A DNA stretch of 31,252 nucleotides from Saccoglossus kowalevskii (lineage: Eukaryota > Hemichordata > Enteropneusta > Harrimaniidae), in NCBI RefSeq assembly GCF_000003605.2, contig NW_003112484.1:196209-227460 (forward strand), written 5' to 3'. Shown here piece after piece: positions 21,866-31,252 of the stretch. Within the stretch, counting starts at the first letter, position 1, and each line of letters opens with the position of its first letter. The translations under genes were made by a program, and so were the position numbers. A model generated the notes under the pieces. It was not told where the DNA came from, did no database searches, and worked only from the letters and a program-made list of their open reading frames with translations.

Positions 21866-22004
21866 TACCATATTTGCGCTATTAGAAACGCATCTCCAAT
21901 AGAAACACCCATCAACCAAAGATTGCATTTAATTTACACCAAATCCTTAAAATAAACGTTATAGGCATATACGCATGTGCTACTAAAAGAGGAAATGCGA
22001 TATA
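21866..22004. mobile_element. Short inverted-repeat MITE, copy B
   Basis: TACCATATTTGCGCTATTAG then AAACGCATCTCCAATAGA matches, in opposite orientation, the right end of the element at 4300-4427. The right end (ATGTGCTACTAAAAGAGGAA) is a decayed counterpart of the other arm. Boundaries are approximate. Confidence 0.6.
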
Positions 22005-22466
22005 CATCATTGGAAGTGAAGAATAAAATTCTACATGTATCTACGTAAGACATGTGCTAATTCCACCAGAAACACGCGATATCTGAAAATGGTGTTCATT
22101 TTGTCTGTCATTTGATTCAGGTAGATGCATTTCTGAGAGAGGAAATATCATTCATCATTAGGCCATGTATAACTCAAAATACGCCACAAGGTCTGTAGTA
22201 TGGCTTATTTTACACGTAATGCCTGTGGGGGAAACCAAAGCTTTGCCTCCATAATTGCCGCTGAAGCAACGACTTTCAAAATGACAAATCTCCATACAAG
22301 ATGAAGTCAACTTGAATATAAAAGAAAAGCTTGCCATAAATTTTGGGCATGATTACCAACATCTTTGATTTGAATACAAAACTAATCATCCTGCAGATGT
22401 ACACCTGTCAAATTTAAACAACAAGTGTTGAAGCATGTGAAAGATCACATTGCTAACAAACAACAC

Positions 22467-22645
22467 GGCTGCCAGTCAGCCATTTTTAATCAAATCGCAA
22501 TATAGACATCTACTCATTTATGACATATGTGCTAAACATCAATGAAAACGATACACAAGCCTCAGAGTAATATGGCCAAAAAGAAAGATGGCTGCCAGTC
22601 GGTCATCTTTGATCAGATTGTAAAATTGATCGAAAAATAACAAAG
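22467..22645. repeat. Dispersed repeat with GGCTGCCAGTC units
   Basis: GGCTGCCAGTC occurs at 22467-22477 and 22590-22600, 123 bp apart. Each is followed by a related block (AGCCATTTTTAATCAAATCG; GGTCATCTTTGATCAGATTG). A related GGCCGCCAGTC is at 25231-25241, and AAGCCATTTTTAATCGCATT occurs near 25530, so all belong to one repeat family. Confidence 0.6.
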
Positions 22646-24017
22646 CGTATCGACGATACCACATTTTTGAAAAAAAAAACAGATGGCCTATTGCATGTAC
22701 ACATCCTCCCACCATGAAGTACTAAGCACATGCAAAGAATGAATGAATTCTGCCTGGAGGGTTCTGAAATTCGAGTCCAAATGGGCAGATGAATGGGGAC
22801 CAAATTATTTAATTGGAACTTCATTCAAACCCGGTCTATTTATTATTATTATTTATGATATACATGCGTCAAATATGTCACAAATTACTCGTATCAATTT
22901 TTACGTTTTACGTTATGAATGTTTTATAGTGTCAAGCTCAACTTGAATCTCAATGCTTGTCTAGATGCAAAATATAATCAACATTGACACTGCAAAGGAG
23001 AAGTAAGAATTATTTCACTTATACATTATTGATCTTGAAAATCATAAAAAAGGAATCGAAATTGAAAAAAGTATTTCATCTAAGTGAATGGTTGCATGAC
23101 ATATTAAAGTGATTGCATTTGATTAGCGTATAATTGCCATCCAATTGTTAAGTGAGTGAATTCACCCTATGTGTTTGGTCATTTGATGCATGAACCAGAT
23201 GATATGATATGTACGTGTATATAAATGCATAAAATCATACGTTCTTCAGTCATGGATGTAACACTGACGACACATCGACAAATTTTATTTATGTATAACT
23301 TTTATTTGACAATAGTCATCGCAAGGAGGTGAAATTGTTTAATAAACGTGGTTGGGTTGCGCTGCAAATGCACCACATACCGCATTTTATGTGTACGTTA
23401 TTTATTTTGAATACTGGAAGTCCAGAATAGATGTATTTAGACATCATGTCTCTCATGACCGATCGTACGATTCAGTCACATGACTTATTTAGCCAATCAA
23501 ACCTAAGAATAAATAACGATGAATCTATTTCAAATCTAACCGATCTGGAAAATGAAAGTGTAGAGACAGTTACAAAGAGTATAAAATGAATATTATGTTG
23601 AATGAATATAAATAAAATATGAATAAATTAAAAAATAACTAAACACTATGAACATTTGTATTTTTCACTTGCTTGACAAAACATACTTCAGTGGCATCAT
23701 GTGATCATGGTATAAAAACCAGAATGCGATGTGGGCAGTGATAGTACATCAGTTTTAAAAATATAACTTTTTGTTTAATAGGATGGTATGAAAATTACTG
23801 TTCTCTTTTGTAGGACACAGACAGAGCAATTAAACTGCGAAGAATACTTATTTAAACTATCCTTGAAAACAGATAATCCTTTTCTCCTCTACCAGTAATA
23901 ATGTTTTTATTGTATAAAAAAAAAATAATCCCCCTCTACAAACAAAAAGTAAGAACAGACAGAACCTGTGCAAGGTGACTAAATGACAAACCAGGAATAT
24001 AATCAATATTGAAAAAT
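22646..24017. other. Non-coding stretch
   Basis: No exon recognised. The only motif of note is the E-box/CCAAT pair at 23475-23499. Confidence 0.4.
23475..23499 (+). promoter_or_regulatory. E-box plus CCAAT pair
   Basis: GTCACATGAC (23475-23484), eight bases, then CCAATCA (23493-23499). This is nearly the same motif pair and spacing found in each unit of the minisatellite at 17751-17985, in opposite overall orientation. The flanking sequence does not otherwise match. Confidence 0.4.
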
Positions 24018-24250
24018 TACTGTAAGGTAATTAATTTTCACTATTTTGGCCAAATGGAAGAATCAGTGAAAATAAAATCCAGTGGAATAACCCTTTTTTC
24101 CTATATTTTACATTCAACTCATCAAAAATAAATTTGATACAAAACAGACAAAAAAAGACAATGAAAATTAATTAACTGAAATATTTCAAGAATTTTGCAG
24201 TGAAAACAAATGGAAATCGTGAAAAATAAGCCTTAATAATACAGATATTA
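24018..24250. mobile_element. TACTGTRGAATAC MITE family, copy 3 (diverged)
   Basis: Begins TACTGTAAGGTAATTAATTTTC. The interior AGTGAAAATAAAATCCAG, TTTTTTCCTATATTT and ACTCATCAAAAAT blocks match the element at 8908-9119 in the same order. The terminal repeat is eroded on the right; the end lies near AATACAGATATTA. No coding sequence. Confidence 0.65.
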
Positions 24251-24616
24251 CGGTGATTGGAATCGGTCATTGCGACAACATGCCTTCAGGTGTGGTTGTT
24301 ATATACCATTGATTTATGGTGTTATTTTCAAACCAAGTGCTATCTTTTTCCAGACACTATTCATAAATCTGTCTGGGTTCTGTAATCCATACAAATGGTA
24401 ATGTCAAGTGTGAAAGAGTCCAGTAACCATGATAGGACAGTCTGTGCTCAGACTGTTTAATGATTACTTATCTTTTGACTGTGTTGAAATAACCAGACAC
24501 AGACAGTACGCAAACAAAGACAAGAGGGGGGGGGGAAGGGAGAGAAAAAAAAAGTTAATATTGAATTTCAAACTGTATATGCGTAGGAGTGCAACATCAA
24601 AATGGCAATCAATGCT

Positions 24617-24630
24617 GTTGTCATGGCAAC
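24617..24630 (+). promoter_or_regulatory. RFX X-box match
   Basis: GTTGTCATGGCAAC fits GTHNYYATRRNAAC at every position, with near-perfect dyad symmetry. No promoter or exon is evident next to it. Confidence 0.5.
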
Positions 24631-24703
24631 TATAGATGATGAAGCACGTGTTCTCGGTAAGTGAAACGCAGTCTTGAAAGCAATGGGAGCTGCTACGCCT
24701 TAG

Positions 24704-24785
24704 ATCCTCAAGACATGTACACCCAATCCATCCTCAAGACATGTACACCCAATCCATCCTCAAGACATGTACACCCAATCCATCC
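24704..24785. repeat. Minisatellite, three perfect 26-bp units
   Basis: ATCCTCAAGACATGTACACC then CAATCC repeats without change at 24704, 24730 and 24756, with a partial fourth copy. Perfect identity suggests recent expansion. 26 is not a multiple of three, so coding is unlikely. Confidence 0.95.
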
Positions 24786-25224
24786 AACAATCTATACCTG
24801 TACTCAATCCACATCTCCATTCCATTTTGTTTTCAAGGAGAAAGCAAAGTATGGCTTCCAAGGAATGCAGATTTACAATATATTAATAATAATAATGATA
24901 TAATAATTGATCGTCTACATCGTCACGATGGCTAAACTAACCTAAATTAATACACTAAACACTGCACAAAGAAATATCATCTCATCGTATACACTGATAT
25001 TTCACTCATATATTATACCTAATAAATAAATTATACAAGTCATTGTCAACGCCATTTTGCGTTTGTATTCTGAATTCTGATTTGAGGGAGGGGAAAGGAT
25101 GTGGAGAAAAAGCCATGGAAACAAAAAAAAAGAAAGACAAATTGGCAGCAATATGAAACCCATTTTGTCTTGCCTTTAAGCAAAATTTAATTAAACAAAA
25201 TCAATCAAATAGTGTCAGACAAAT

Positions 25225-25836
25225 GAACATGGCCGCCAGTCAGAATCAAATTATAAAATAACGAGTGCATAGAAAACAAATTATGTTTCAAATTTTGACG
25301 AATTTCAGTTGATTAAATTTAAACCAGCAACCTGGGTGATGTCATCAATATCAAGTTTGACGACATGTTGAAATATATTTTTTTTTTAATGAAGACTATA
25401 ACCACCAGATAAACAAAGGTGAATGAAAAAGAAACACAAATCGACATACATATGTCCTTGTACCAACTTTAAACAAAATTGGCCTGGCATGTATGAGAAA
25501 TGGTTAACGACACAATTAAAACCAATATTAAGCCATTTTTAATCGCATTTAAAAATAAAAAAAAACAAAAAAAAACCTGCAATGCATCAGTAATGCACAA
25601 TGTGTGATTTTAATGACAAGTTTGACGAAAATAACGTTGATGTCATGATGAAATGACACCATGAGATATTGCGATTTGAAGAACAACATGCTTATGTATA
25701 TCATTATATTTTGACTTTGTACCAACTTAGAACAAAATCGGTTAAGGCATGTCTGAGAATGATGCTGAACACACGTAAGCAGACAAATAAAGTTGACGCT
25801 GATGACTGACAATCACTTCATCGACAGCAGAGCTAA
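25225..25836. mobile_element. Dispersed repeat with two-unit interior, sharing its 3' end with the element at 7164-7801
   Basis: GTACCAACTT blocks recur at 25460 and 25719 (period about 259), each followed by an ACAAAATTGG/ACAAAATCGG block. AAGTTTGACGA blocks also recur. The 3' end reads GACAATCACT (25808-25817), then CGACAGCAGAGCTAAAAA, matching the 3' end of the 7164-7801 element (GACAATCACT ... CGACAGTGGAGCTAAAAA). The left end is uncertain; GGCCGCCAGTC at 25231 links it to the repeat at 22467. No coding sequence. Confidence 0.55.
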
Positions 25837-25962
25837 AAATAGGCTTTTATAATGTAAATTTCAATAGAAAACAAAAGAGAGATCACGAGTGCGCACACAA
25901 CAGTCAATGGCGTATATAGCATGGCAAGATATGCCGACTTATAAAGAATGAAGGTGATTTGT

Positions 25963-26094
25963 ACTGCAATGACACTCCACTGGAGAAGAAAAGTGCTCAC
26001 AATGACACTAGAGACCAGCGAAGTGACCGCAATGACACTAGAGACCAGCGAAGTGACACTGGAAACCAGCGAAATGACCGCAATGACATGAAAC
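25963..26094. repeat. Minisatellite, unit about 30 bp
   Basis: AATGACACTAGAGACCAGCG then AAGTGACCGC is present at 26001-26030 and again from 26031. Shortened variants (ACTGGAAACCAGCGAAATG) follow to about 26090. An imperfect leading unit starts near 25963 (CAATGACACTCCACTGG). Confidence 0.8.
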
Positions 26095-26504
26095 GAAAGT
26101 GATGCAAATAGAAAGCTTTGATGAAAATGTTGTTCCTATAGCTTCCATTGATGATGGACCCAGTCACTTGATGTCATCCACTGAAGCAAGCAAATACAAT
26201 GAGCAGCAAATTATATTCCATCCAATGGCAAGGATTTTCGTCTGCTTTAATAACACCGTTTACTTGAAACGTGCTGCGAAATTCAAAACCCCCCAAACAC
26301 ATTATTTCATATAGAACACATTGCCCCTAAAATCACTCGTGAAATATATAAAAATTAAATAATTAATAAATTAAGCAAAGTATTGATTAAACGACTGTAA
26401 ACTGACGAGGTAACTGAAATACAATCACTGTAGAATGAATTGCAGACAACAATAAAATTCTGGCTGCCAATTTGAACCGAATCTGCAAACAAAATGATGT
26501 TGGT

Positions 26505-26522
26505 GGGGTGGGGTGGGGTGGG
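26505..26522 (+). other. G-quadruplex-capable tract (GGGGT repeats)
   Basis: Four G-runs (26505-26508, 26510-26513, 26515-26518, 26520-26522) are separated by single T bases, with further GGG and GGGG runs just after. Single-nucleotide loops predict a very stable parallel quadruplex. Confidence 0.85.
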
Positions 26523-26874
26523 AATGTTGGGTTAGGGGTCCCCTCTCCCACTCGTGATACTGCATAAAAGGAATGACATTGGTTTTTTTGTTTGGTTTTT
26601 TTACTAAATAACATATCCTGATAGGTAAATGTCCCAGTATTGCAAGAATTTCCATTACAGTTTCAAACTACTGGCAAGAGATGTTGCTTAGTTTAAATAT
26701 AAATTGAAAAAAAAAGGACCGTAATCTTTTAGTATTACTTGTATCGCTAACTGAACAAATAATAATAAAGGCTAAAAAAAATATCTTCTAGAAAAATATA
26801 AATGAATAAAAATGCTTCTTATCTTTCATTGTTATGCATATATGTTTGCGTTATACTATTTTGAGAGGAAGAGA

Positions 26875-26895
26875 GGGGAGAGGGAGGGGGCGGGG
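26875..26895 (+). other. G-quadruplex-capable tract
   Basis: G-runs at 26875-26878, 26882-26884, 26886-26890 and 26892-26895 with loops AGA, A and C. Confidence 0.75.
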
Positions 26896-27691
26896 ATTTG
26901 TTAATAAACATATAAATCAGTATTTTAAGATTAACTACCGGGTACATTTTATTTTAAAAAAGAATATAAAATGTGTTGTGCTTTTTAATCCTTCATTGTA
27001 TGTGCCTTGACACAATAAAAATAAGTCAGACAGTTGTCTAAAAATCCCAGCCACTCGTCAATAAATCAAACTAAAATAGATTCACCCTACATTTGAATTT
27101 CACATAAGGGGTGGCCTATTAGAACTTAGAGGGAGTTTGCAGAAAAACTGCAAAAAAATGTATTTGATGTACCGGGGGTAATTCTTTTATTTCCTCTGTG
27201 TGTAATATTTTTCTCCTAAGAAATATACGTGTAGAATTTTTTCATTTCCATGATTTTCTCCTTTTTAAAAAAAAAATTCTGCCTCTCCGTGTTTTTAATG
27301 GTGCACCCTTAAACAGACAGTTTAGGACACCAGACACAGACTACTTTAGAATGAATATGCAGGTTTATAGTCAATACTTTTGATATCAGATCTCAATACA
27401 GTATGGTGCTTTTACTTGATACAAAAGAAGTTGACACACCTGCTTTAAAAAAAAAAAAAAAAAGGATTTTAAATGATGAGTCACTAACCGACCTGATTTT
27501 TGGGAGCTGTAACCCACTTTCAATGTCAACTCTATTCTCCCAGATAAAGTACCCAAAAAACACATTAACACATGGCTATTAATCAAATACACTATCATGC
27601 ATGCCACACAACCATATCTCAATGGAAAAGTGGCAAACCAACATCGTCAACAGTTTAAACACATCAACCACCACATTACAGTTGAACTTGC

Positions 27692-27730
27692 AAAAAAAAA
27701 AAAAAAAAAAAAAAAATAAAAAAAAAAAAT
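27692..27730. repeat. Long poly-A tract
   Basis: A run of more than 20 A followed by T and ten more A. No RNA polymerase III box or retroelement body is recognisable upstream, so a retroposon tail cannot be shown. Confidence 0.8.
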
Positions 27731-29697
27731 ATTTGCCTACACTGGTCTGAACAAGTTTTAAACAGACGAGCAATTTTCAGGAGACTGTAAATTTAAAATC
27801 AGACATGGTGTCATATGCACACTTCAAATGTAGGTCATGTTCTTGTTTCACAGTCTGCACGTCACCACTGTCTGGTTAATAAAAAAAAGTGGGTCGGATT
27901 TTATTTGACTAGCATAAAGGTGACATTGAAATCTTTCCATACAGACACCCCTATCAACACACCAGACAGCTATTAAAGTAGGGAACAAATAAAACCCATG
28001 GTAGAATGAGACAGCTGGGCTTACTCGTATTAATGAATAACAACAAGTAGGGCAAGTTCATCGGCTGTCTGCCAAATTGATGTTTTTTATGTCATTGACG
28101 TTACCTACTGTATGTATATGTACGTTTGTTTTCTATTCTCTCCTCCACAATATATTTCTACCTTGCAGCTCAAATTTAAAAAAAGCTGTAATTAACTGAT
28201 AATTAATCAATGCATGGTAAAAAAGGTATAAAGAAAGCCCACAGATGAAATCTCTATCAAAACCATCCTCTTAATAGCTTATGTCTCCACCACTAACGAA
28301 AAGCTACCCATGCTTTTCACCGTTACCCACAGTTCAATGTGATTTTAACTACCATATGTCACCAGAGAATCTTAGTCTTATTAATTCTGAGAATGTAGAT
28401 TTTAAACTTTATTTTATTTTATGTTATTTCTTTCTAAATATGATGATTTTTATGTTAAGAGAAGCCATAATTTTTGGGAACAATTTCCTCAAAGAAGACA
28501 ATTTATGCTCATGATTTTGATTTTTTGGCACATTTTTATGAATTTTCTTTGTTATTTTTTACCAAATGACATTATTTCCCATGCCTACAAAAGTATGCCT
28601 GTTGAAAGTCTTCGACGTTTGAAGAGAGAAAGTAGAAATTAATTTCCATAATAGCTACTCAATGCATGATCTGGACCATGGTTTTGCCACATAGTGGGTC
28701 CAGATTATTCCTATTGCTCTGCCGGAATACACTTCATCTTAGGGTCTGATACTGGCACAGTCTTGCATAACTGATAGACAAATCATAGAACCATTCCAGA
28801 CCTATAATGCAGCGAAACCAGGCCCTGGGAACAGTGGTTACCACATGGTACCATGACAACATAACAATGGTGTCTAGGATCATGATCTCCATAAATCCAA
28901 GACGACGCCCGATACATCGGCATTGATACCAACATATTATTATTAGTTGTGAAATACATAAACACAGTAACATGAATCTGATTCTTTCATTCCTTATTAC
29001 AAATAATAATTTTTATAAATATCAACCCGATGCGTAAATATCTGTTGATGATGCAAGAAATTTGATATTACATTTCAAGCATGTACTCGAACATTGAAAT
29101 AACGATCGGCAATCACACACCTCACCACCACCCCACCCATGTTCACGAAACTACAAGTTTCTACCAATTGTATATTTTGAAGGTTTTTTGAGTAATTTAA
29201 TAATCAGCTGCAAAAATCTTAAGAAAAACGTCTCGAATACATATATGGAATTTCCACCATTCAAAAAATAGAAGACACATAAAAAAAAGAAGCATTTGAC
29301 ACCATTATAAAATGATATTACAAGCACAAAGTAACAGAACTCTACACAATGTATTGTACAAGTTTAAACAGAGTGCAAATCCATTTGTAGGGCAGACGAC
29401 TGTCTGATGGCCATGCAAATGCGGAATCAGATGTAGGACAAATTCAACCTCATTTAACCACTCGCATACTAATTAGCCGAACAACTTAACAGTGAATGAA
29501 CAGCAGCATGCCAAATAAGAAAAAACAAATTTACAGATTAAATTAGATGTCACATTGAGAATTCTATTTAATATTTGGTGTTTTATATTTGCAGCTGTCA
29601 TATTATTGAGTTTTTTAAAAAAATTTGTTATATTGTTATTTCAGTATATTCTATATTACTCTGGCAATTTTTTTTGCTCTTTGATCAATTACACTAA

Positions 29698-29739
29698 CCC
29701 CCACCCCACTCCGCAGTTCCTCCACCCCACCCCCAACCC
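29698..29739 (-). other. C-rich tract (minus-strand quadruplex-capable)
   Basis: Five C-runs of three to five bases (29698-29702, 29704-29707, 29725-29728, 29730-29734, 29737-29739). One loop is 17 bases, so folding is less certain than for the tracts at 20205 and 26505. Confidence 0.5.
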
Positions 29740-29955
29740 TTTCCTGACTACACTTTAAAAACATATATAGCTGCAAGAACTGTAACAGAAATAGTGTTTT
29801 TTTTTTTTAAACACTGAGACTTTATTAGCACGATTACTACAAAACCACCAAATATTGATGAAGAACTTCACCTCAAGAAAGTATGTTTTCCACCTTATGA
29901 GGGCGCTGTTCAATATAACGATACCTCTCACGATGGAAAAAGATTTCAATTCTTG

Positions 29956-29970
29956 CCTACAGAGGGCGCT
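29956..29970 (+). promoter_or_regulatory. CTCF-like motif
   Basis: CCTACAGAGGGCGCT matches CCASYAGRKGGCRSY at 13 of 15 positions. A second core (ATGAGGGCGCT) lies about 62 bp to the left in the same orientation. Binding is inference. Confidence 0.4.
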
Positions 29971-30635
29971 TGCACACAAGACATCTTGCCGTTGAATTTG
30001 GTGACACACTTTGCCTAGACATAGGTCGTCAACCCCAACACAATCCTGTCTGTTCCATTGTTGCAATAAAAAATCTATATCCAAGTGATCGTTAGTATCG
30101 TCATGGAGACATTTCATTAGATTACACAACCAATCAATAGGCTGTTTTTATTTTCTCCGCTGAAAGCCTTACCTACATCGTGCTTACGAAAGGAGACAAA
30201 ATAAAAGGAAGTCAAGACTGATCTATTTTTAGTAGAGGACTAAGGAGGAAAAATGTACAATCGTCCATTTGTAAATTAAAGTAGGGCCAACAAATAAGAC
30301 AAAGGCACAAGCATGAAGCCAGACACTTTTTGAAACATTTCCAGCAAGTTAAAGGGTTCGTTTACAAACATGACCAAAATACTAAATCATTGTCATTGTC
30401 TGTCTGACAACATTTTAAATTTGTTTCATCTCCTGGGCACACTTGACTTTGAAAAAAAAATTGCTTTTTTTTTATCAGGGCCGATCACATACAGGAAGGG
30501 ACACAAACAATTAAGAAAATAATTTGTGACGAAATGTTCAACTGGAACGGCAAATTCACAAATTAGTATTCATGTCACATTTGGCTCATCTATTACACTG
30601 CTAAAGCACTACGCAACGCAACGAGACAGTATCCT

Positions 30636-30648
30636 TGACCTGTGACCC
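30636..30648 (-). promoter_or_regulatory. DR1 nuclear-receptor element
   Basis: On the minus strand GGGTCA, C, AGGTCA: a direct repeat with one-base spacing, followed by AGG. The second half-site is the exact consensus and the first differs at one base. DR1 sites serve RXR, HNF4, COUP-TF or PPAR-type receptors. Confidence 0.5.
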
Positions 30649-31041
30649 CCTTATGCAAGTAAAGCCAGACAACGGCTGGTTTTGACGTATACTATTATGC
30701 ATATGCCAAAGCTAATGGCGTCAGTTTCATAATTTTATCTGGTTCAATGCAATATTAAACTCCGGCTAAGTTCACTGATAAGAACATTTAAGTAGAAGGC
30801 CAGACCAGCCAAATGCAATGGAGCGTTGAACCAACATTCAAAAAAAAAAAAATCTGTAAGCCAACAACAAGCCTACATACAACAAAGAAAAGTAATTCTT
30901 CATTTTTAGTTTTTCACTTTTCAGTTGCCTTGACCAGACGTTATAATTAAGGCTTGATAAATCATGTCAGTAAAGACAGTGCGTGTCAATATCACCGAAA
31001 AATTTAGCATCGTCATAGTAAAACGGTACCATGATATACGA

Positions 31042-31053
31042 CAAAATGGCGGC
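31042..31053 (+). promoter_or_regulatory. YY1-type motif with short open frame
   Basis: CAAAATGGCGGC is a full match to the YY1 consensus seen at many animal transcription starts. The ATG at 31046 opens 43 codons to TGA at 31175-31177, with no recognised domain. It may be chance or part of a dispersed ATGGCNGC repeat. Confidence 0.3.
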
Positions 31054-31252
31054 TATGGTACAATGCCATGATGTCACACTCACACAGACAAAGGCAGGTG
31101 GACATTTTTTTGTAAAAACTCTCAATTCTGTCTTCAACACAGAAGAAATAAAACAAAATAGACTATTACATTGGTGAAAATTGCAACAATCAGTTCTACA
31201 GTGATACAAACAACAATTGTATATGAAACACAAAATGACCAAATGTTCATTT

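Larger units (their letters stand above)
8663..31252 (-). other. Probable long upstream intron (or intron plus 5' flank) of NR6A
   Basis: The exon starting at 8662 begins after an acceptor (T-run then AATAG), so transcription comes from higher coordinates. I searched by eye on the minus strand for the two Cys4 zinc fingers (CxxC, HYG, CEGCKGFF, CRxxKC) and saw none. The DNA-binding exons are therefore probably beyond 31252, making this intron over 22 kb. The assignment is inference. The whole stretch is A+T-rich repeat-bearing DNA. Confidence 0.55.
26095..31252. other. Non-coding stretch at the right end of the window
   Basis: No exon is recognised on either strand despite open frames at 26099-26314 (plus) and 29755-30129 (minus). 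Structures seen: G-rich tracts at 26505 and 26875, poly-A tracts near 27443 and 27692, a 9-bp perfect inverted repeat at 28669-28705 (ATCTGGACC arms), a C-rich tract at 29698-29739, CTCF-like cores near 29900-29970, a DR1 at 30636 and a YY1-type motif at 31042. Confidence 0.4.

Noticed and set aside
22755..22785. TTCGAGTCC resembling a tRNA T-arm
   Set aside because: No matching acceptor, D-arm or anticodon stem could be built around it.
26099..26314. Plus-strand open frame of 71 codons after the 30-bp minisatellite
   Set aside because: Its first 45 residues have plausible composition, but there is no splice donor after them, no family match and a repeat directly upstream.
27480..27730. Possible SINE ending in the long poly-A tract
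   Set aside because: No A-box or B-box and no target duplication could be found.
28734..28973. Two overlapping minus-strand frames in a less A/T-biased patch
   Set aside because: Both frames are open over the same bases, neither resembles a known family, and the palindromic CCATGGTACC-type content explains the composition.
29755..30129. Minus-strand open frame of 124 codons
   Set aside because: No domain or splice logic; it crosses A/T-rich low complexity and the AGGGCGCT motif pair. Its cysteines do not fit a zinc-finger spacing.

Overview
This window looks like A+T-rich nuclear DNA from an animal, most likely a marine invertebrate. The gene is split by canonical GT-AG introns. The non-coding DNA is full of poly-A/T tracts, short tandem repeats and small terminal-inverted-repeat (TIR) elements. 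I cannot fix the phylum. An invertebrate deuterostome or a lophotrochozoan would fit, because the protein resembles the vertebrate NR6A1 ligand-binding domain well. There is no sign of bacterial or viral organisation.

The only gene I can support runs right to left on the minus strand. Two exons, 8662-7999 and 6459-6200, encode the C-terminal 307 residues of an NR6A-type nuclear receptor (GCNF/NR6A1; the insect relative is HR4). They cover the serine-rich hinge, the complete ligand-binding domain (LBD) and the stop codon. The intron between them (7998-6460) has consensus splice sites and a split Asp codon. The zinc-finger DNA-binding exons were not found. They must lie upstream on the minus strand, beyond 31252 or overlooked in 8663-31252.

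Layout: 1-6199 is the 3' side of NR6A. It probably includes a long 3' UTR and contains a TTAA-flanked piggyBac-like MITE, another inverted-repeat element, a triple nuclear-receptor half-site array and several Pumilio-type sites. 6460-7998 is the last intron, with a small hairpin element and a TA-flanked element built of 157-bp tandem repeats. 8663-31252 is probably a very long NR6A intron or 5' flank. It holds several MITE families, six or more minisatellites, G-quadruplex-capable tracts, RFX X-box, CTCF-like, DR1 and E-box/CCAAT motifs, and one possible plus-strand first exon at 14906-14945.

Most long open frames outside the two exons look like chance frames in A+T-rich DNA. I see no new multi-gene system here. 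The most unusual items are a 49-bp minisatellite carrying paired CCAAT and E-box motifs, echoed by a single similar pair 5.5 kb away, and two repeat elements that share a 3' terminus but have different internal tandem repeats.
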